Assembly: GCA_963848475.1 (NCBI GenBank)
Contig: CAWKDW010000021.1
Coordinates: 566,540-630,539 of the forward strand
Direction: 5' to 3'
Source of the DNA: Solirubrobacter sp963848475
GTDB taxonomy: Bacteria > Actinomycetota > Thermoleophilia > Solirubrobacterales > Solirubrobacteraceae
Length of the DNA stretch: 64,000 nt
The position numbers were made by a program, and so were the translations under genes. Every line of letters begins with the position of its first letter. Within the stretch, counting starts at the first letter, position 1. The notes beneath the pieces were generated by a model. It was not told the origin of the DNA, made no database searches, and saw only the letters and a list, made by a program, of their open reading frames with translations. Of this stretch, positions 27,105-36,149 are shown piece by piece.

Positions 27105-29939
27105 TTGCAACGCTCCACGACGGTGCGCTCGCTTCTGCTCGCGGGCACCGCCGTCCTCGCCGCGGCCGTGCCGGCGTCGGCGGTCACCACGGTCACCACG
27201 GTCAACGGCCTGAACTGGCAGATCCACGACATCGCGCCGCCGAAGCTCGACACCGGCTCGATCCGGGCGATCTCCGACAACGCCTTCTACGGCTTCGGCG
27301 GCATGCGCGTGCGCGTCTCCGGGATCCCGGCCAGCGACACCACGGCGCGCCTCAACGGCGAACTGATGCGCGGCTTCGGGCTCACCTACGACGGCGACGA
27401 GTCCTTCGCCACCGACCAGCCCGTCGTGCTCGGCGGGATCGCCATGAGCCGCGCGGTGAAGGTCAGCAAGGCCGGCAACTACACGCGCTGGCTGGACAGC
27501 TTCGCCAATACGACGGCGCGCACGATCACCGTCGACGTCGCCTTCGGCGGCACCGCCGGCATCAACTCGGGCTCCAACCAGAGCCAGGTCGTCGCGACCG
27601 CGAGCGGCGACACGACGATCGGCGCCGACGACACCTGGGTCGAGGTCGCCAACCCGACCGCGGCCGGCGTCAGCACGCGCGGGCCGAGCGCGGTCGTCAA
27701 CGGCAGCCAGTCGAGCACAGGCAACTTCCAGCGCGACCCGTTCGGCAACCCGCTGCCGCTCACGGGCCTGGAGGCCAACTTCTACGGCTACAAGAACACG
27801 CTCACGCTCGCTCCGGGCCAGACGCGCTCGCTGCTGCGCTATGTCGTCGCGGGCGAGGCGGAGTCCAGCGCGACCGCCGGCCAGCAGGTCGCGGCGGTCA
27901 AGACGGCGGCCAGCACGCTCGCCGGCGCGCCCGAGATCGCTGGCATCGCCCCCGGCCTCGGCTGCACCGTCGCCAACTGGGCGCCGCTGTTCGACACCGC
28001 CACCTGCGCGGCCTCGCCCGCCCCGCCGATCACGCCCGAGCAGCCGACACGGCTCTCGGTGACGACCTCGGGCTACGACGTCTTCAACAAGTCGATCACG
28101 CAGCTGGAGGCCGACATGAAGTCCGGCCTGACCACCTCGCAGGCGATCACCCGCGCCTACCTCGACCGCATCGTCGCCTACGACTCCGGGCCGTTCGGGT
28201 TCCACAGCTTCATCACCATCGCCGATGACGCGATGGCCCAGGCCAAGGCCGCCGACGACCGCCGCGCCGCGGGCGATATCACCGAGCTGCTCGGCATCCC
28301 GGTGGCGATCAAGGATCTCTACGACACCAAGGACATGCCGACCACGGACGGCAGCCTCGCCTTCGAGGGCTGGCGGCCGAAGCGTGACGCGGGCCAGGTC
28401 AAGCGCATGCGCGACGCCGGTGCCGTGATCCTCGGCAAGACCAACCTGTCGGAGTTCGCGAACTCGGGCTCCTACAGCGACTCGGGTTACGGGATGGTCT
28501 GGAACGCGTTCAAGCCGTCCAAGACCTCGCTCGGCTCCTCCGGCGGCTCGGCGGTCGCGACCGCTCTCAGCCTGGCCGGGTTCGCCATGGGCACGCAGAC
28601 GGGCGTGTCGCTGTACGCGCCGTCGACCGGGGCGTCGCTGGTGACGCTGCGGGGCACCGACGGCATCTCCTCCGGCGCCGGCGTGATGCCGCTGACGTGG
28701 CTGCAGGACTTCGAGGGGCCGATCGCCCGCACGACCAGCGACGTCGCCCGGATCCTCAACGTCACCACCGGCACCGATCCCGACGACATCGCGACCGTCC
28801 ACGCCGACGCCGACGCCAAGCGCCCGGCCGACTGGAAGACCGCGCTGGACCCCGCTGCGCTGCAGGGCAAGAAGATCGGCTACATCGACAGCGCGTTCGA
28901 CGGGACCAGCTACGGCCAGGACGACGGCACCGGGGACGCCCTGAAGGCGCGCTTCGCCGACATCGAGGCCGCGGGTGCGACGATGGTGCCGATCACGGCG
29001 TCGACGCCGAGCTCGCCCTCGACGGGCACGTTGTCGGGCAGCCGCACCGAGGAGGGCTGGCAGCGCTACTTCGACCTCCACGACGACCCGCCCTACCACA
29101 CGGCGTCGGAGATCCTGTCCTCGGACAAGGTGCTGCCCTACAACCGCCGCAATCAGTCGCCGCAGCCGCGGCTGTCGGCCGAGGACATCGACAAGATCTT
29201 CGCGCAGCGCGACGCGTACAAGGCACGCTGGACCGCCTTCATGGATGACCAGGGCGTCGACGCCGTCGTGTACCCGGGCTTCCGCTCGGACGTCTACGAC
29301 AACGACGGCGCGCAGACGATCTCCTCCGACCGCGGCAGCGGCGTCCCGACCTCCAACGTCGGGCTGCCGACGCTGGTCCTCCCGGTCGGGGCCAACCCGC
29401 ACGGCGACCCGATGTCGCTGCAGATCGTCGGCCGCGCCTGGGACGACGAGAAGGTGCTCGGCTTCGGCTACGCGCTCGAGCAGCAGCTCGGCGGTGCCGG
29501 ACACCTCGTCCCGTCCACGGCGCCGCGGCTGGCGTACGTGAACGAGGCCACCGCCCCGGTCGGCGGCATGGTCCCGGCGACGCTGGCGCTGACGCTCGGC
29601 GCTCCCGCCACCTTCGGCGCCTTCACCCCGGGTGTGGCGAAGGAGTACGCGGCGGCCACGACCGCGAACGTGATCTCGACGGCGGGTGACGCGACGCTCT
29701 CGATCGCCGACCCGAGCGCGGTCGCGACCGGCCACCTGGTCAACGGCACGTTCTCGCTGCCGTCGCCGCTGAAGGCGGCCGGCCTGCCACTGCCCGCCTC
29801 GGTGAAGACGTGGGCCGCTCCGACCTCCAACGAAGCCGTGCCGATCGCGTTCACGCAGGCGATCGGAGCCGCGGATGCCCTGCGTACCGGGACGTACGCC
29901 AAGACGCTGACGTTCACGTTGTCGACCACGACGCCGTGA
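27105..29939 (+). CDS. Secreted amidase-signature enzyme with shared C-terminal module
   Basis: 944 residues from a TTG at 27105 behind GGGAGGGAA. Signal peptide (VRSLLLAGTAVLAAAVPASA), a beta-rich N-terminal region (about 30-310), then an amidase-signature domain (about 330-815). Its triad segments are GIPVAIKDLYDTKDMPT (Lys), TSLGSSGGSAVATA (Ser) and GTQTGVSLYAPSTGA, where the usual GTDTGGS is altered but keeps the nucleophile-position Ser. The last 126 residues are module copy B. Amidases hydrolyse amide bonds; an exported one could act on peptides or cell-wall amides, but the substrate is not predictable. The gene is intact, without frameshifts. The acyl-CoA synthetase gene begins 43 bases later. 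Confidence 0.88.
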   Translation: MQRSTTVRSLLLAGTAVLAAAVPASAVTTVTTVNGLNWQIHDIAPPKLDTGSIRAISDNAFYGFGGMRVRVSGIPASDTTARLNGELMRGFGLTYDGDESFATDQPVVLGGIAMSRAVKVSKAGNYTRWLDSFANTTARTITVDVAFGGTAGINSGSNQSQVVATASGDTTIGADDTWVEVANPTAAGVSTRGPSAVVNGSQSSTGNFQRDPFGNPLPLTGLEANFYGYKNTLTLAPGQTRSLLRYVVAGEAESSATAGQQVAAVKTAASTLAGAPEIAGIAPGLGCTVANWAPLFDTATCAASPAPPITPEQPTRLSVTTSGYDVFNKSITQLEADMKSGLTTSQAITRAYLDRIVAYDSGPFGFHSFITIADDAMAQAKAADDRRAAGDITELLGIPVAIKDLYDTKDMPTTDGSLAFEGWRPKRDAGQVKRMRDAGAVILGKTNLSEFANSGSYSDSGYGMVWNAFKPSKTSLGSSGGSAVATALSLAGFAMGTQTGVSLYAPSTGASLVTLRGTDGISSGAGVMPLTWLQDFEGPIARTTSDVARILNVTTGTDPDDIATVHADADAKRPADWKTALDPAALQGKKIGYIDSAFDGTSYGQDDGTGDALKARFADIEAAGATMVPITASTPSSPSTGTLSGSRTEEGWQRYFDLHDDPPYHTASEILSSDKVLPYNRRNQSPQPRLSAEDIDKIFAQRDAYKARWTAFMDDQGVDAVVYPGFRSDVYDNDGAQTISSDRGSGVPTSNVGLPTLVLPVGANPHGDPMSLQIVGRAWDDEKVLGFGYALEQQLGGAGHLVPSTAPRLAYVNEATAPVGGMVPATLALTLGAPATFGAFTPGVAKEYAAATTANVISTAGDATLSIADPSAVATGHLVNGTFSLPSPLKAAGLPLPASVKTWAAPTSNEAVPIAFTQAIGAADALRTGTYAKTLTFTLSTTTP
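29559..29939 (+). other. Shared C-terminal module, copy B (amidase)
   Basis: The last 126 residues of the amidase: FGAFTPGVAKEY, STAGDATLSIADPS, GHLVNGTFSLPSPL, SNEAVPIAF, ALRTGTYAKTLTFTLSTT. It is the shortest copy; the variable middle between NGTF and the AAP/SN segment is reduced. It ends directly at the stop codon. Confidence 0.85.
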
Positions 29940-29969
29940 TTTCGGTGGCGGCGGAGGTGGGACGCGAAG

Positions 29970-29983
29970 TAGGGTTGGTGTAA
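29970..29983 (+). promoter_or_regulatory. Leaderless-type promoter, TAGGGT-N7-ATG
   Basis: TAGGGT (29970-29975) is followed by exactly seven bases and the ATG of the acyl-CoA synthetase at 29983. This matches the TANNNT box at -12 to -7 known for leaderless actinobacterial genes. No good -35 box is seen. Confidence 0.5.
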
Positions 29984-31779
29984 TGGCCGATCTCGCCGAA
30001 CGACCCACCTCCACCGCCCCGCGTTCGCTTGGCGAGCTGGCTCTCGCCGCCGCCGACCGATACTCAGGGGACGCCATGCGCGCCCCGGGGCGCCCGGCGA
30101 TCACCTATGCCGAGTTCGGGCTCGCGATCAAGGAGATCGCGGGCGGACTCGCGTCCCTGGGCGTCGCGACCGGTGACAAGGTCGCGATCCTCTGCGGGAC
30201 CGTGCCGGAATGGCCGCTGGCCGACTTCGGCTCCTTCTGCGCCGGCGCGACCGTCGTGCCGGTGTACCACACCAACTCGCCCGAGGAGTGCCAGTACGTG
30301 CTCTCGCACTCGGGCTCGAAGGTGGTCCTGCTCGAGGACGCCTCGCAGGCGGTCAAGATCGCGAAGGTGCGCGACGAGCTGCCCGAGCTCGAGCACGTCG
30401 TGGTGCTGACGGGCGAGGCCGAGGGCGCGATCACGCTCGCGGACCTGCGTGCGCGCGGCGCCGCCGGCGGCGCCGAGATCGCCCGCGAGCGGACCGCGGC
30501 CGTGAACCCCACGGACGCCGCGACGATCGTCTACACCTCGGGCACCACCGGCCCGCCGAAGGGCTGTGTGCTCTCGCACGCGAACCTGCTGTTCACCGCC
30601 GGGACCTACATCGACCGCCTGGACATGCGTGCCTCGCCGCCGGTGATCTTCCAGTATCTGCCGCTCGCGCACGTGCTCGCGCGCATGGTCTCGTTCGTCG
30701 CGCTCGACACCGGCGGCGTGCTGGCCTTCTGGGGCGGCGACACCAAGAACCTGGCCAAGGACATCGCCGAGGCCGAGCCGACGCACATCCCGACCGTCCC
30801 GCGTCTGCTCGAGAAGATCCACACGCGCGTGATCGGCGGCGCGGCCGCCGCCGGCGGCGCCAAGGCCGAGATCTTCAAGCGCGCGCTGGCGACCGGCGAG
30901 AAGGTCGCCAAGGCCAAGCGCGAGGGCCGCAAGGTCAACCCGTTCGACAAGGTCCGCCACGCCGCAGGCGACAAGCTCGCGCTCTCGAAGGTGCGCGATG
31001 CGCTCGGCCCGAACAACCCGGTCCTGATCACCGGCGCCGCGCCGATCGGCACCGAGGTGATCGAGTTCTTCTACGCCTGCGGCGTCCCGGTGCTCGAGGG
31101 CTACGGGATGACGGAGACCTGCGCCGCCGCGACGCTGAACACCGTCGGTGAGGTGCGCGTCGGCAGCGTCGGGCGCCCGCTCCCGGGCACCGAGGTCACG
31201 ATCGCCGAGGACGGCGAGGTCCTGATGCGCGGCCCGCACATCTTCAAGGGCTACCACCGCAACCCCGAGGACACCGAGACGCTTCTAGAAGGCGGCTGGC
31301 TGCACTCCGGCGACCTCGGCGAGATCCACGACGGCTACGTCCACATCACGGGCCGCAAGAAGGACCTGATCATCACGTCCTCGGGCAAGAACGTCTCGCC
31401 CGAGATGCTCGAGAGCGCGCTGCGGGAGACGCGCTGGATCTCGCAGGCGATCGCCGCAGGCGACCGTCGCTCCTACCTCGTCGCGCTGGTCACGATCGAC
31501 CCCGACGAGGCGCCGAAGCTGGCCGACGAGCTCGGCATCCCGTCCGATCCCGAGTTCATGGCGACCAACAACCGCGTGCGCGAGGCGATCTGGAAGGACA
31601 TCGAAGCCGTCAATCAGAAGTTCGCCCGGATCGAGCAGATCAAGCGCTTCGCGATCCTCCCGCGCGACCTCTCCCAGGAGGAGGGCGAGCTGACCCCGAC
31701 GCTGAAGGTCAAGCGCTCCGTCGTCTACAAGAAGTTCGGCCCGGACGTCGACGCGCTCTACGAGGGCGCCGCCGAATAA
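29983..31779 (+). CDS. Long-chain fatty-acid-CoA ligase
   Basis: 598 residues, a typical actinobacterial long-chain acyl-CoA synthetase. It activates fatty acids with ATP and CoA at the membrane. AMP-binding motifs: TIVYTSGTTGPPKGCVLSH (P-loop), VLEGYGMTETCAAATLN, WLHSGDLGEIHDGYVHITGR, KKDLIITSSGKNVSPEMLE, and the C-terminal catalytic lysine region LTPTLKVKRSVVYKKFG. The gene stands alone, starts behind a leaderless-type box and ends with a perfect hairpin at 31855. It would supply acyl-CoAs to enzymes such as the dehydrogenase encoded at 24782. Confidence 0.95.
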   Translation: MADLAERPTSTAPRSLGELALAAADRYSGDAMRAPGRPAITYAEFGLAIKEIAGGLASLGVATGDKVAILCGTVPEWPLADFGSFCAGATVVPVYHTNSPEECQYVLSHSGSKVVLLEDASQAVKIAKVRDELPELEHVVVLTGEAEGAITLADLRARGAAGGAEIARERTAAVNPTDAATIVYTSGTTGPPKGCVLSHANLLFTAGTYIDRLDMRASPPVIFQYLPLAHVLARMVSFVALDTGGVLAFWGGDTKNLAKDIAEAEPTHIPTVPRLLEKIHTRVIGGAAAAGGAKAEIFKRALATGEKVAKAKREGRKVNPFDKVRHAAGDKLALSKVRDALGPNNPVLITGAAPIGTEVIEFFYACGVPVLEGYGMTETCAAATLNTVGEVRVGSVGRPLPGTEVTIAEDGEVLMRGPHIFKGYHRNPEDTETLLEGGWLHSGDLGEIHDGYVHITGRKKDLIITSSGKNVSPEMLESALRETRWISQAIAAGDRRSYLVALVTIDPDEAPKLADELGIPSDPEFMATNNRVREAIWKDIEAVNQKFARIEQIKRFAILPRDLSQEEGELTPTLKVKRSVVYKKFGPDVDALYEGAAE

Positions 31780-31854
31780 CCCGGCGCGGAACTACCGACC
31801 AGGACCGCGGCCGACCCCGCGCCGCATCGCAGCCCCCAGACGGTCGGAAATCGG

Positions 31855-31882
31855 ACGGGCGCCCTTCAGAACGGGCGCCCGT
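31855..31882 (+). terminator. Perfect 10-bp hairpin after the acyl-CoA ligase
   Basis: ACGGGCGCCC, loop TTCAGAAC, GGGCGCCCGT: a perfect 10-bp stem. It is 76 bases beyond the ligase stop and 19 bases before the EAL gene. No T-run follows. Confidence 0.6.
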
Positions 31883-31900
31883 CGCCGACTGAAAGGGCCA

Positions 31901-33718
31901 GTGCGCGTCCACGTGCGAACTCTTCATGCTGCGATCACGGCCGGTGCGCTCGCGCTCATGGCCTACTGGGTCGCGCTCCTGGCCGGCGTGGATTCGCCGC
32001 TGGTCACGCACTGGGCGTACCTCAGCCTGCTGACCGTCCCGACCGTGCTCGTCGTCCTGCGCGCCGTGACCGTCCGCGAGGAGCGCCTCGCGTGGGCCAC
32101 GCTCGGCATCGGGTTCTCGCTCTGGACGCTGGGGTCGATCTGGCAGGTCCTCGCCGCGCTGCGCGGCATCGCCGTGGTCTCGCCCGGCTTGGTCGACGCG
32201 CTCTGGCTGACGATCTACCCGTTCACGCTGCTCGCCTTCGGCGGCTTCGCGCGACCGTGGCTGCGGCGCCAGGGAAGCGCGCTGGCCCGCGACGCGGTGA
32301 TGATCATGCTCGTCTGCGCGGCCGTCGTCACGGCCTTCGTGCTGCCGCAGGTGGCGATCAACAAGGGCAACCTCAGCGTCCCGGCGCAGATCGTCTTCTC
32401 CGCCTATCCGATCGCCGACAGCGTGCTGCTGAGCGTCGCGCTGGTCGGTGTCGCCGTGGCCGGCCGGCGAGCGGGTGCCGCGTGGTGGCTGTTCGCCATC
32501 GGCATCTTCGTGCTCGTCGGCGGCGACGTCCTGTGGGCGCTCCAGGCTGCCGCGGGCACCTGGCAGCCCGTCATGGGCTCCAACGCCGTCTACCCGCTGT
32601 GGCCGGGGTTGGTCGCCGTCGCCGCGTGGCTGCCGCGCGACCGCGCGCCGCGGCCGGCTCGGAGGCAGCGCCGCGAGCCTCCGGACCCACGCCGCCGTGC
32701 TGGCCGCCGCCGTCGCGGCGGTCTGCCTGCTGGCCGCCAACGAGTGGGTCGCCGTGCCGGCCGCCTCCGTCGTGCTGGCTGCCCTCGGGATGCTCGGCGC
32801 GGTCCATCGCACGGGCTACACGCTGGCCGCGAGCGTGCGCGACTCGCTGACCACCTCCCGCGAGCGCGAGCTCGTCGAGGAGGTCGGCCAGGCGCTGGCG
32901 AACCAGGAGCTCGAACTGCACTACCAGCCGCTCGTCGACGCGCGTACTGGCACGGTCGTGGGCGCGGAGGCGCTGCTGCGCTGGAACCGCGAAGGCACCT
33001 TCATGGCGCCCGATCGCTTCCTGCCCGCGGTCGAGCGCAGCGAGCTGATGGCGCCGCTGACGGACTACGTGCTCGATCGCGCGCTCGCCCAGGCCGCCGG
33101 CTGGCGCGCCGCCGGCCATCGGATCGGCATCTCGGTCAACCTCGCGACCGCGAACCTCGGCGAGCCGGATCTGCCGGCGCGGGTGATCGCGACGCTGCGC
33201 CGCCACAGGATCCCGCCCGCCGCGCTGACGCTCGAGATCACCGAGACCGCGGCCGTCGAGGACAGCGTCGATGGCCGACCAGGTGCTCGGCGCGCTCGAC
33301 GACGGCCGGCGTCGGGCTCTCGGTCGACGACTTCGGCACCGGGCACTCCTCGATCGTGCGGCTCGCCTGGTTCCCGATCCGCGAGGTCAAGATCGACCGG
33401 TCCTTCGTGCGCGAGATGCACACCGAGAAGCGGCCGATCATGGCCGCGACGATCGCGCTGGCACACGCACTCGGCCTGCGCGTCGTCGCCGAGGGCATCG
33501 AGGACGAGGCGACCCTGCTGGCGCTGCGCGAGCTCGGTTGCGACCTCGCGCAGGGCTACCACCTCTCACGCCCGCTGTCGCCCGCGGCCTTCGCGAAGTG
33601 GCTGGACGGACAGACGCCGAGCGCCGCGACAAGCGCGGCGCCCGGGTTCGTCTCGAATCTCGCCGAGGCTGCGCGCCGCCGGAGCGGCGCGCAACTGAGC
33701 GTTCCTACGGAGCGGTAG
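31901..33718 (+). CDS. Membrane EAL-domain cyclic-di-GMP phosphodiesterase, frameshifted
   Basis: About 604 residues after correction. The N-terminal half carries eight or more hydrophobic helices (ITAGALALMAYWVALLAGV; VMIMLVCAAVVTAFVLP; WWLFAIGIFVLVGGDVLWAL; AAAVAAVCLLAANEWVAVPA). No GGDEF domain follows; it passes directly to an EAL domain. LHYQPLVDARTGTVVGAEAL, LRWNREG, LEITETAAVED, LSVDDFGTGHSSIVRL, IREVKIDRSFV and VVAEGIEDEATL are present. The usual EAL triplet appears as EAL within GAEALLRW. Three breaks (about 32645, 33270, 33300) are each resolved by removing one base, giving 605 codons. Family enzymes hydrolyse cyclic-di-GMP. Confidence 0.85.
   Translation: MRVHVRTLHAAITAGALALMAYWVALLAGVDSPLVTHWAYLSLLTVPTVLVVLRAVTVREERLAWATLGIGFSLWTLGSIWQVLAALRGIAVVSPGLVDALWLTIYPFTLLAFGGFARPWLRRQGSALARDAVMIMLVCAAVVTAFVLPQVAINKGNLSVPAQIVFSAYPIADSVLLSVALVGVAVAGRRAGAAWWLFAIGIFVLVGGDVLWALQAAAGTWQPVMGSNAVYPLWPGLVAVAAWLPRDRAPRPARRQRREPPDPRRRAGRRRRGGLPAGRQRVGRRAGRLRRAGCPRDARRGPSHGLHAGRERARLADHLPRARARRGGRPGAGEPGARTALPAARRRAYWHGRGRGGAAALEPRRHLHGARSLPARGRAQRADGAADGLRARSRARPGRRLARRRPSDRHLGQPRDREPRRAGSAGAGDRDAAPPQDPARRADARDHRDRGRRGQRRWPTRCSARSTTAGVGLSVDDFGTGHSSIVRLAWFPIREVKIDRSFVREMHTEKRPIMAATIALAHALGLRVVAEGIEDEATLLALRELGCDLAQGYHLSRPLSPAAFAKWLDGQTPSAATSAAPGFVSNLAEAARRRSGAQLSVPTER
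33670..33693 (-). terminator. Perfect 10-bp hairpin after the LVIVD-type gene
   Basis: TGCGCGCCGC, loop CGGA, GCGGCGCGCA. It lies 11 bases beyond the minus-strand stop at 33705 and inside the last codons of the convergent EAL gene. It may terminate transcription from both sides. Confidence 0.55.
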
Positions 33719-34127
33719 TGCTGAGCGTGAAGGTCAGCGTCTTGCTGTAGGAGCCGCTACGGAGGATCTCCGTAGCCGTGATGTTCTGGCGGAACGTCAG
33801 CGTGATCGCGCCGTTGGTGACGGGAGCGGAGTAGCTGAGCAGTTCGGTCGGGGACGCGCTGCCACCGACGTTGCCACCCGGACCCGCCGTGGCGGCGCTG
33901 TTGGTGCTCGACGCGTAGACCTGCAGCGTGTTGTTGAGCGCGAACGTGCCGTTGACGAGCTTGCCGACGTTGGTGTCCGACGGATCGGAGACCGACAGCG
34001 ACGTGTCACCGGCGGTCGTGGTGACCCGCGGCGCGGCGGTGGCCAGGTACTCGCGGGCGACGCCCGGGGCGAAGGCGCCGAACGACGGCGAGGTCGTCGG
34101 CAGGGTCAGCGCCATCGTCGTGTCCAC
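33705..34127 (-). other. Shared C-terminal module, copy C (LVIVD-type protein)
   Basis: The last 140 residues: FGAFAPGVAREY, TTAGDTSLSVSDPS, GKLVNGTFALNNTL, TNGAITLTFRQNI, ILRSGSYSKTLTFTLSTT. It is the most divergent copy (FGAFAPGV, RVTTTAGDTS) and, like copy A, has a longer Gly/Ser-rich middle. Confidence 0.85.
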
Positions 34128-36047
34128 CGAGCCGGTTGCCGCCGGCATCGTCGTGTCGACGCTGTTGACCATGTACGCGACGTCCTTGGTGATGATCGTG
34201 CCGGCGCTGTCCATCGCCGTCACGCGGAACGTCTTGTTGCCGAGCGAGCTCATCGTCACCGTGTCGCCGTTGGCGACCGCGCCGACGCACGACACGATCG
34301 CCTCGTTGTCGCCGCACGAGAAGTCGGCGACGGTCGACGAGCCGACCTTGAACTGGGCACCCTCGGCCGGCGAGGCGACCGTGATGGTCGGCGCCGGATC
34401 CTGCGCGTAGGAGACGGCCTGCGTCTGCGGGTTGGAGGTCTCGAACGTGTTGGTGCGGCTGAGGTGCGCGTTGGCCTGGGTCATCGTCGAATCGTTGGCG
34501 AGGTTCAGGCGCCACGTGGTCAGGCCGCGCTTGATGTCGTGCTCGTAGATGTAGCCGTTGTGCCAGTAGGTCGACCAGTCGCCGCCGAGGATGATGCCCG
34601 TGGTGGGCGGCGCCGGGGACGGGTTCTGGAGCGGAGCGGGATCGGCGTACGCGATCTCGCGCGGCATCGACGGGTCGGTGAACTCGAGGATCGAGATGCC
34701 CGACTGGTAGCTGCCCGACGCGGCGTAGTAGCCGGCCTTGGTCGGGATGACGTTGAAGTTGTGCCACGTGCAGTTCTCGCGGCTGGTCTGCGGGCGGGGG
34801 TGGACCATCGTGCCCTTGGTCTCGCCCGTCAGCGGATCGATGAAGAACAGCGAGCGGTTCAGGACCGAGCTGGTGGCCTGGCACTGTGCCTGGCTGCCGC
34901 CGCCCGGCTCATGGCCGTAGATCAGGTACTTGCCGTCGTAGGTGAACGAGCCGGAGTGACCGGTCGAGACACCCATCGACTGCGACCACAGCAGCGTCGG
35001 CATCTCGACGCCACCCTCGGCGTCGGCCGGCAGCGCCATGTCGAACTTGTACATGGCAAGGCCGTTGCCGCCGGCGCACATCGCGTAGCCGGTGGTCGTG
35101 CCGCCCACGTTCATCAGCACGTTGTTGTCGTGGCAGGAGTTGTTGCCCGTGCGGGTCGGGACCTCATGCGAGACGCGGCGCAGGAACCGCGCGTCGGTCA
35201 TGTCCGCGAGCGAGATCCGGACGATGTCGATGCCGCGGCACGAGCCGCTGGAGCCGCCGTTGTAGATGTAGAGGTAGCCGCGAGCCTTGTCCGGGACGGC
35301 GGTCGCGGTGTGCGAGCCGCAGCCGGTCGGCGCGCCGGCCTCGTTGCCCGACGACGCCATGCGCAGCTGGCGCTTCATGATCGGGTTGGTCGGATCGGTG
35401 ATGTCGAAGATGTGGATGCCCTCGAAGCCCTGACCGACGGCCTGCCCGGCGCAGGTCGAGCTCGCGCTCGCCGGTGCGTCCCAGGAGCGGATCAGGATGT
35501 TCTCGTAGACGATCACGTCGCCCTGTCCGACGTTGCAGCCCGTGTAGTTCAGGACCTGGGTCGGGCTGGACGGGTTCGTGGCGTCGATGACGCGGAAGCC
35601 CTCGTAGGTGCCGGCAAAGACGTAGTTGTCCTTGAACGCCAGGTCCGAGTTGTACGTGCCGGAGCCGGTGCCGGAGTACGGCACGTTGCGGGCGGAGTGC
35701 CCGAGCGCGGTCAGGTTCCGGGTCACGAACCCGGCCGCGGAGACGATCGGGCCGGCGGGAACGCCGGGGACCGGGTCATCGACGGTCTCGGCCGTCGACT
35801 CGTAGAGGTACGAATCGAAATCGTCGGCACATTCGTGCGACAGATCCTCGAAGGACGGCATTGCACCGGCCCAGTTGCCACCGGTGTGCAGCGTCAGGTT
35901 GCTGCCCAGGTTCGCCTCGATCTCGGCGATACACGGATGGGCCATGGCTGCTGAAGGCGCGAGAGCCCCCACGAGTACCACGGCACCTACGCTCGCCAGA
36001 CCGGCGAGTCCCCTCTTGAAGCGCAAATCCCACCCCTCTCGTTTCAT
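33705..36047 (-). CDS. Secreted LVIVD-repeat-like protein with shared C-terminal module
   Basis: 780 residues from the ATG at 36047, preceded by GAGGGGACC. Signal peptide (GLAGLASVGAVVLVGALAPS, cleavage near AMA-HP), then beta-propeller-like repeats of LVIVD type: YVFAGTYEGFRVIDATNPSS, GFEGIHIFDITDPTNPIM, GYLYIYNGGSSGSCRGIDIV and SGISILEFTDPSMPREI. An Ig-like segment (ITVASPAEGAQFKVGSS) precedes the 140-residue module copy C. Several paired cysteines suggest disulfides in the exported protein. LVIVD proteins are extracellular and of unknown activity. The gene is intact, overlaps the convergent EAL gene by 14 bases, and ends at a hairpin. Confidence 0.8.
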   Translation of the reverse strand: MKREGWDLRFKRGLAGLASVGAVVLVGALAPSAAMAHPCIAEIEANLGSNLTLHTGGNWAGAMPSFEDLSHECADDFDSYLYESTAETVDDPVPGVPAGPIVSAAGFVTRNLTALGHSARNVPYSGTGSGTYNSDLAFKDNYVFAGTYEGFRVIDATNPSSPTQVLNYTGCNVGQGDVIVYENILIRSWDAPASASSTCAGQAVGQGFEGIHIFDITDPTNPIMKRQLRMASSGNEAGAPTGCGSHTATAVPDKARGYLYIYNGGSSGSCRGIDIVRISLADMTDARFLRRVSHEVPTRTGNNSCHDNNVLMNVGGTTTGYAMCAGGNGLAMYKFDMALPADAEGGVEMPTLLWSQSMGVSTGHSGSFTYDGKYLIYGHEPGGGSQAQCQATSSVLNRSLFFIDPLTGETKGTMVHPRPQTSRENCTWHNFNVIPTKAGYYAASGSYQSGISILEFTDPSMPREIAYADPAPLQNPSPAPPTTGIILGGDWSTYWHNGYIYEHDIKRGLTTWRLNLANDSTMTQANAHLSRTNTFETSNPQTQAVSYAQDPAPTITVASPAEGAQFKVGSSTVADFSCGDNEAIVSCVGAVANGDTVTMSSLGNKTFRVTAMDSAGTIITKDVAYMVNSVDTTMPAATGSVDTTMALTLPTTSPSFGAFAPGVAREYLATAAPRVTTTAGDTSLSVSDPSDTNVGKLVNGTFALNNTLQVYASSTNSAATAGPGGNVGGSASPTELLSYSAPVTNGAITLTFRQNITATEILRSGSYSKTLTFTLSTTAP

Positions 36048-36136
36048 GGTCCCCTCATGGACCTGAGATGAGAATATGGGTGATAGGGGGATGAGAACGA
36101 ATCCCGGGTGTTGAGTTCTCTCCACGCCGACCTCGC

Positions 36137-36149
36137 CATACTCGCAGCG
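36137..36149 (+). promoter_or_regulatory. Leaderless-type promoter, CATACT-N6-GTG
   Basis: CATACT (36137-36142), then six bases, then the GTG of zwf at 36149. It fits the NANNNT spacing seen at other starts in the window but is one of the weaker matches. Confidence 0.35.

Noticed and set aside
27084..30104. Antisense open frame of about 1000 codons opposite the amidase
   Set aside because: Composition is typical of a GC-rich shadow frame, and the plus strand encodes a complete signal peptide, amidase signature and C-terminal module.
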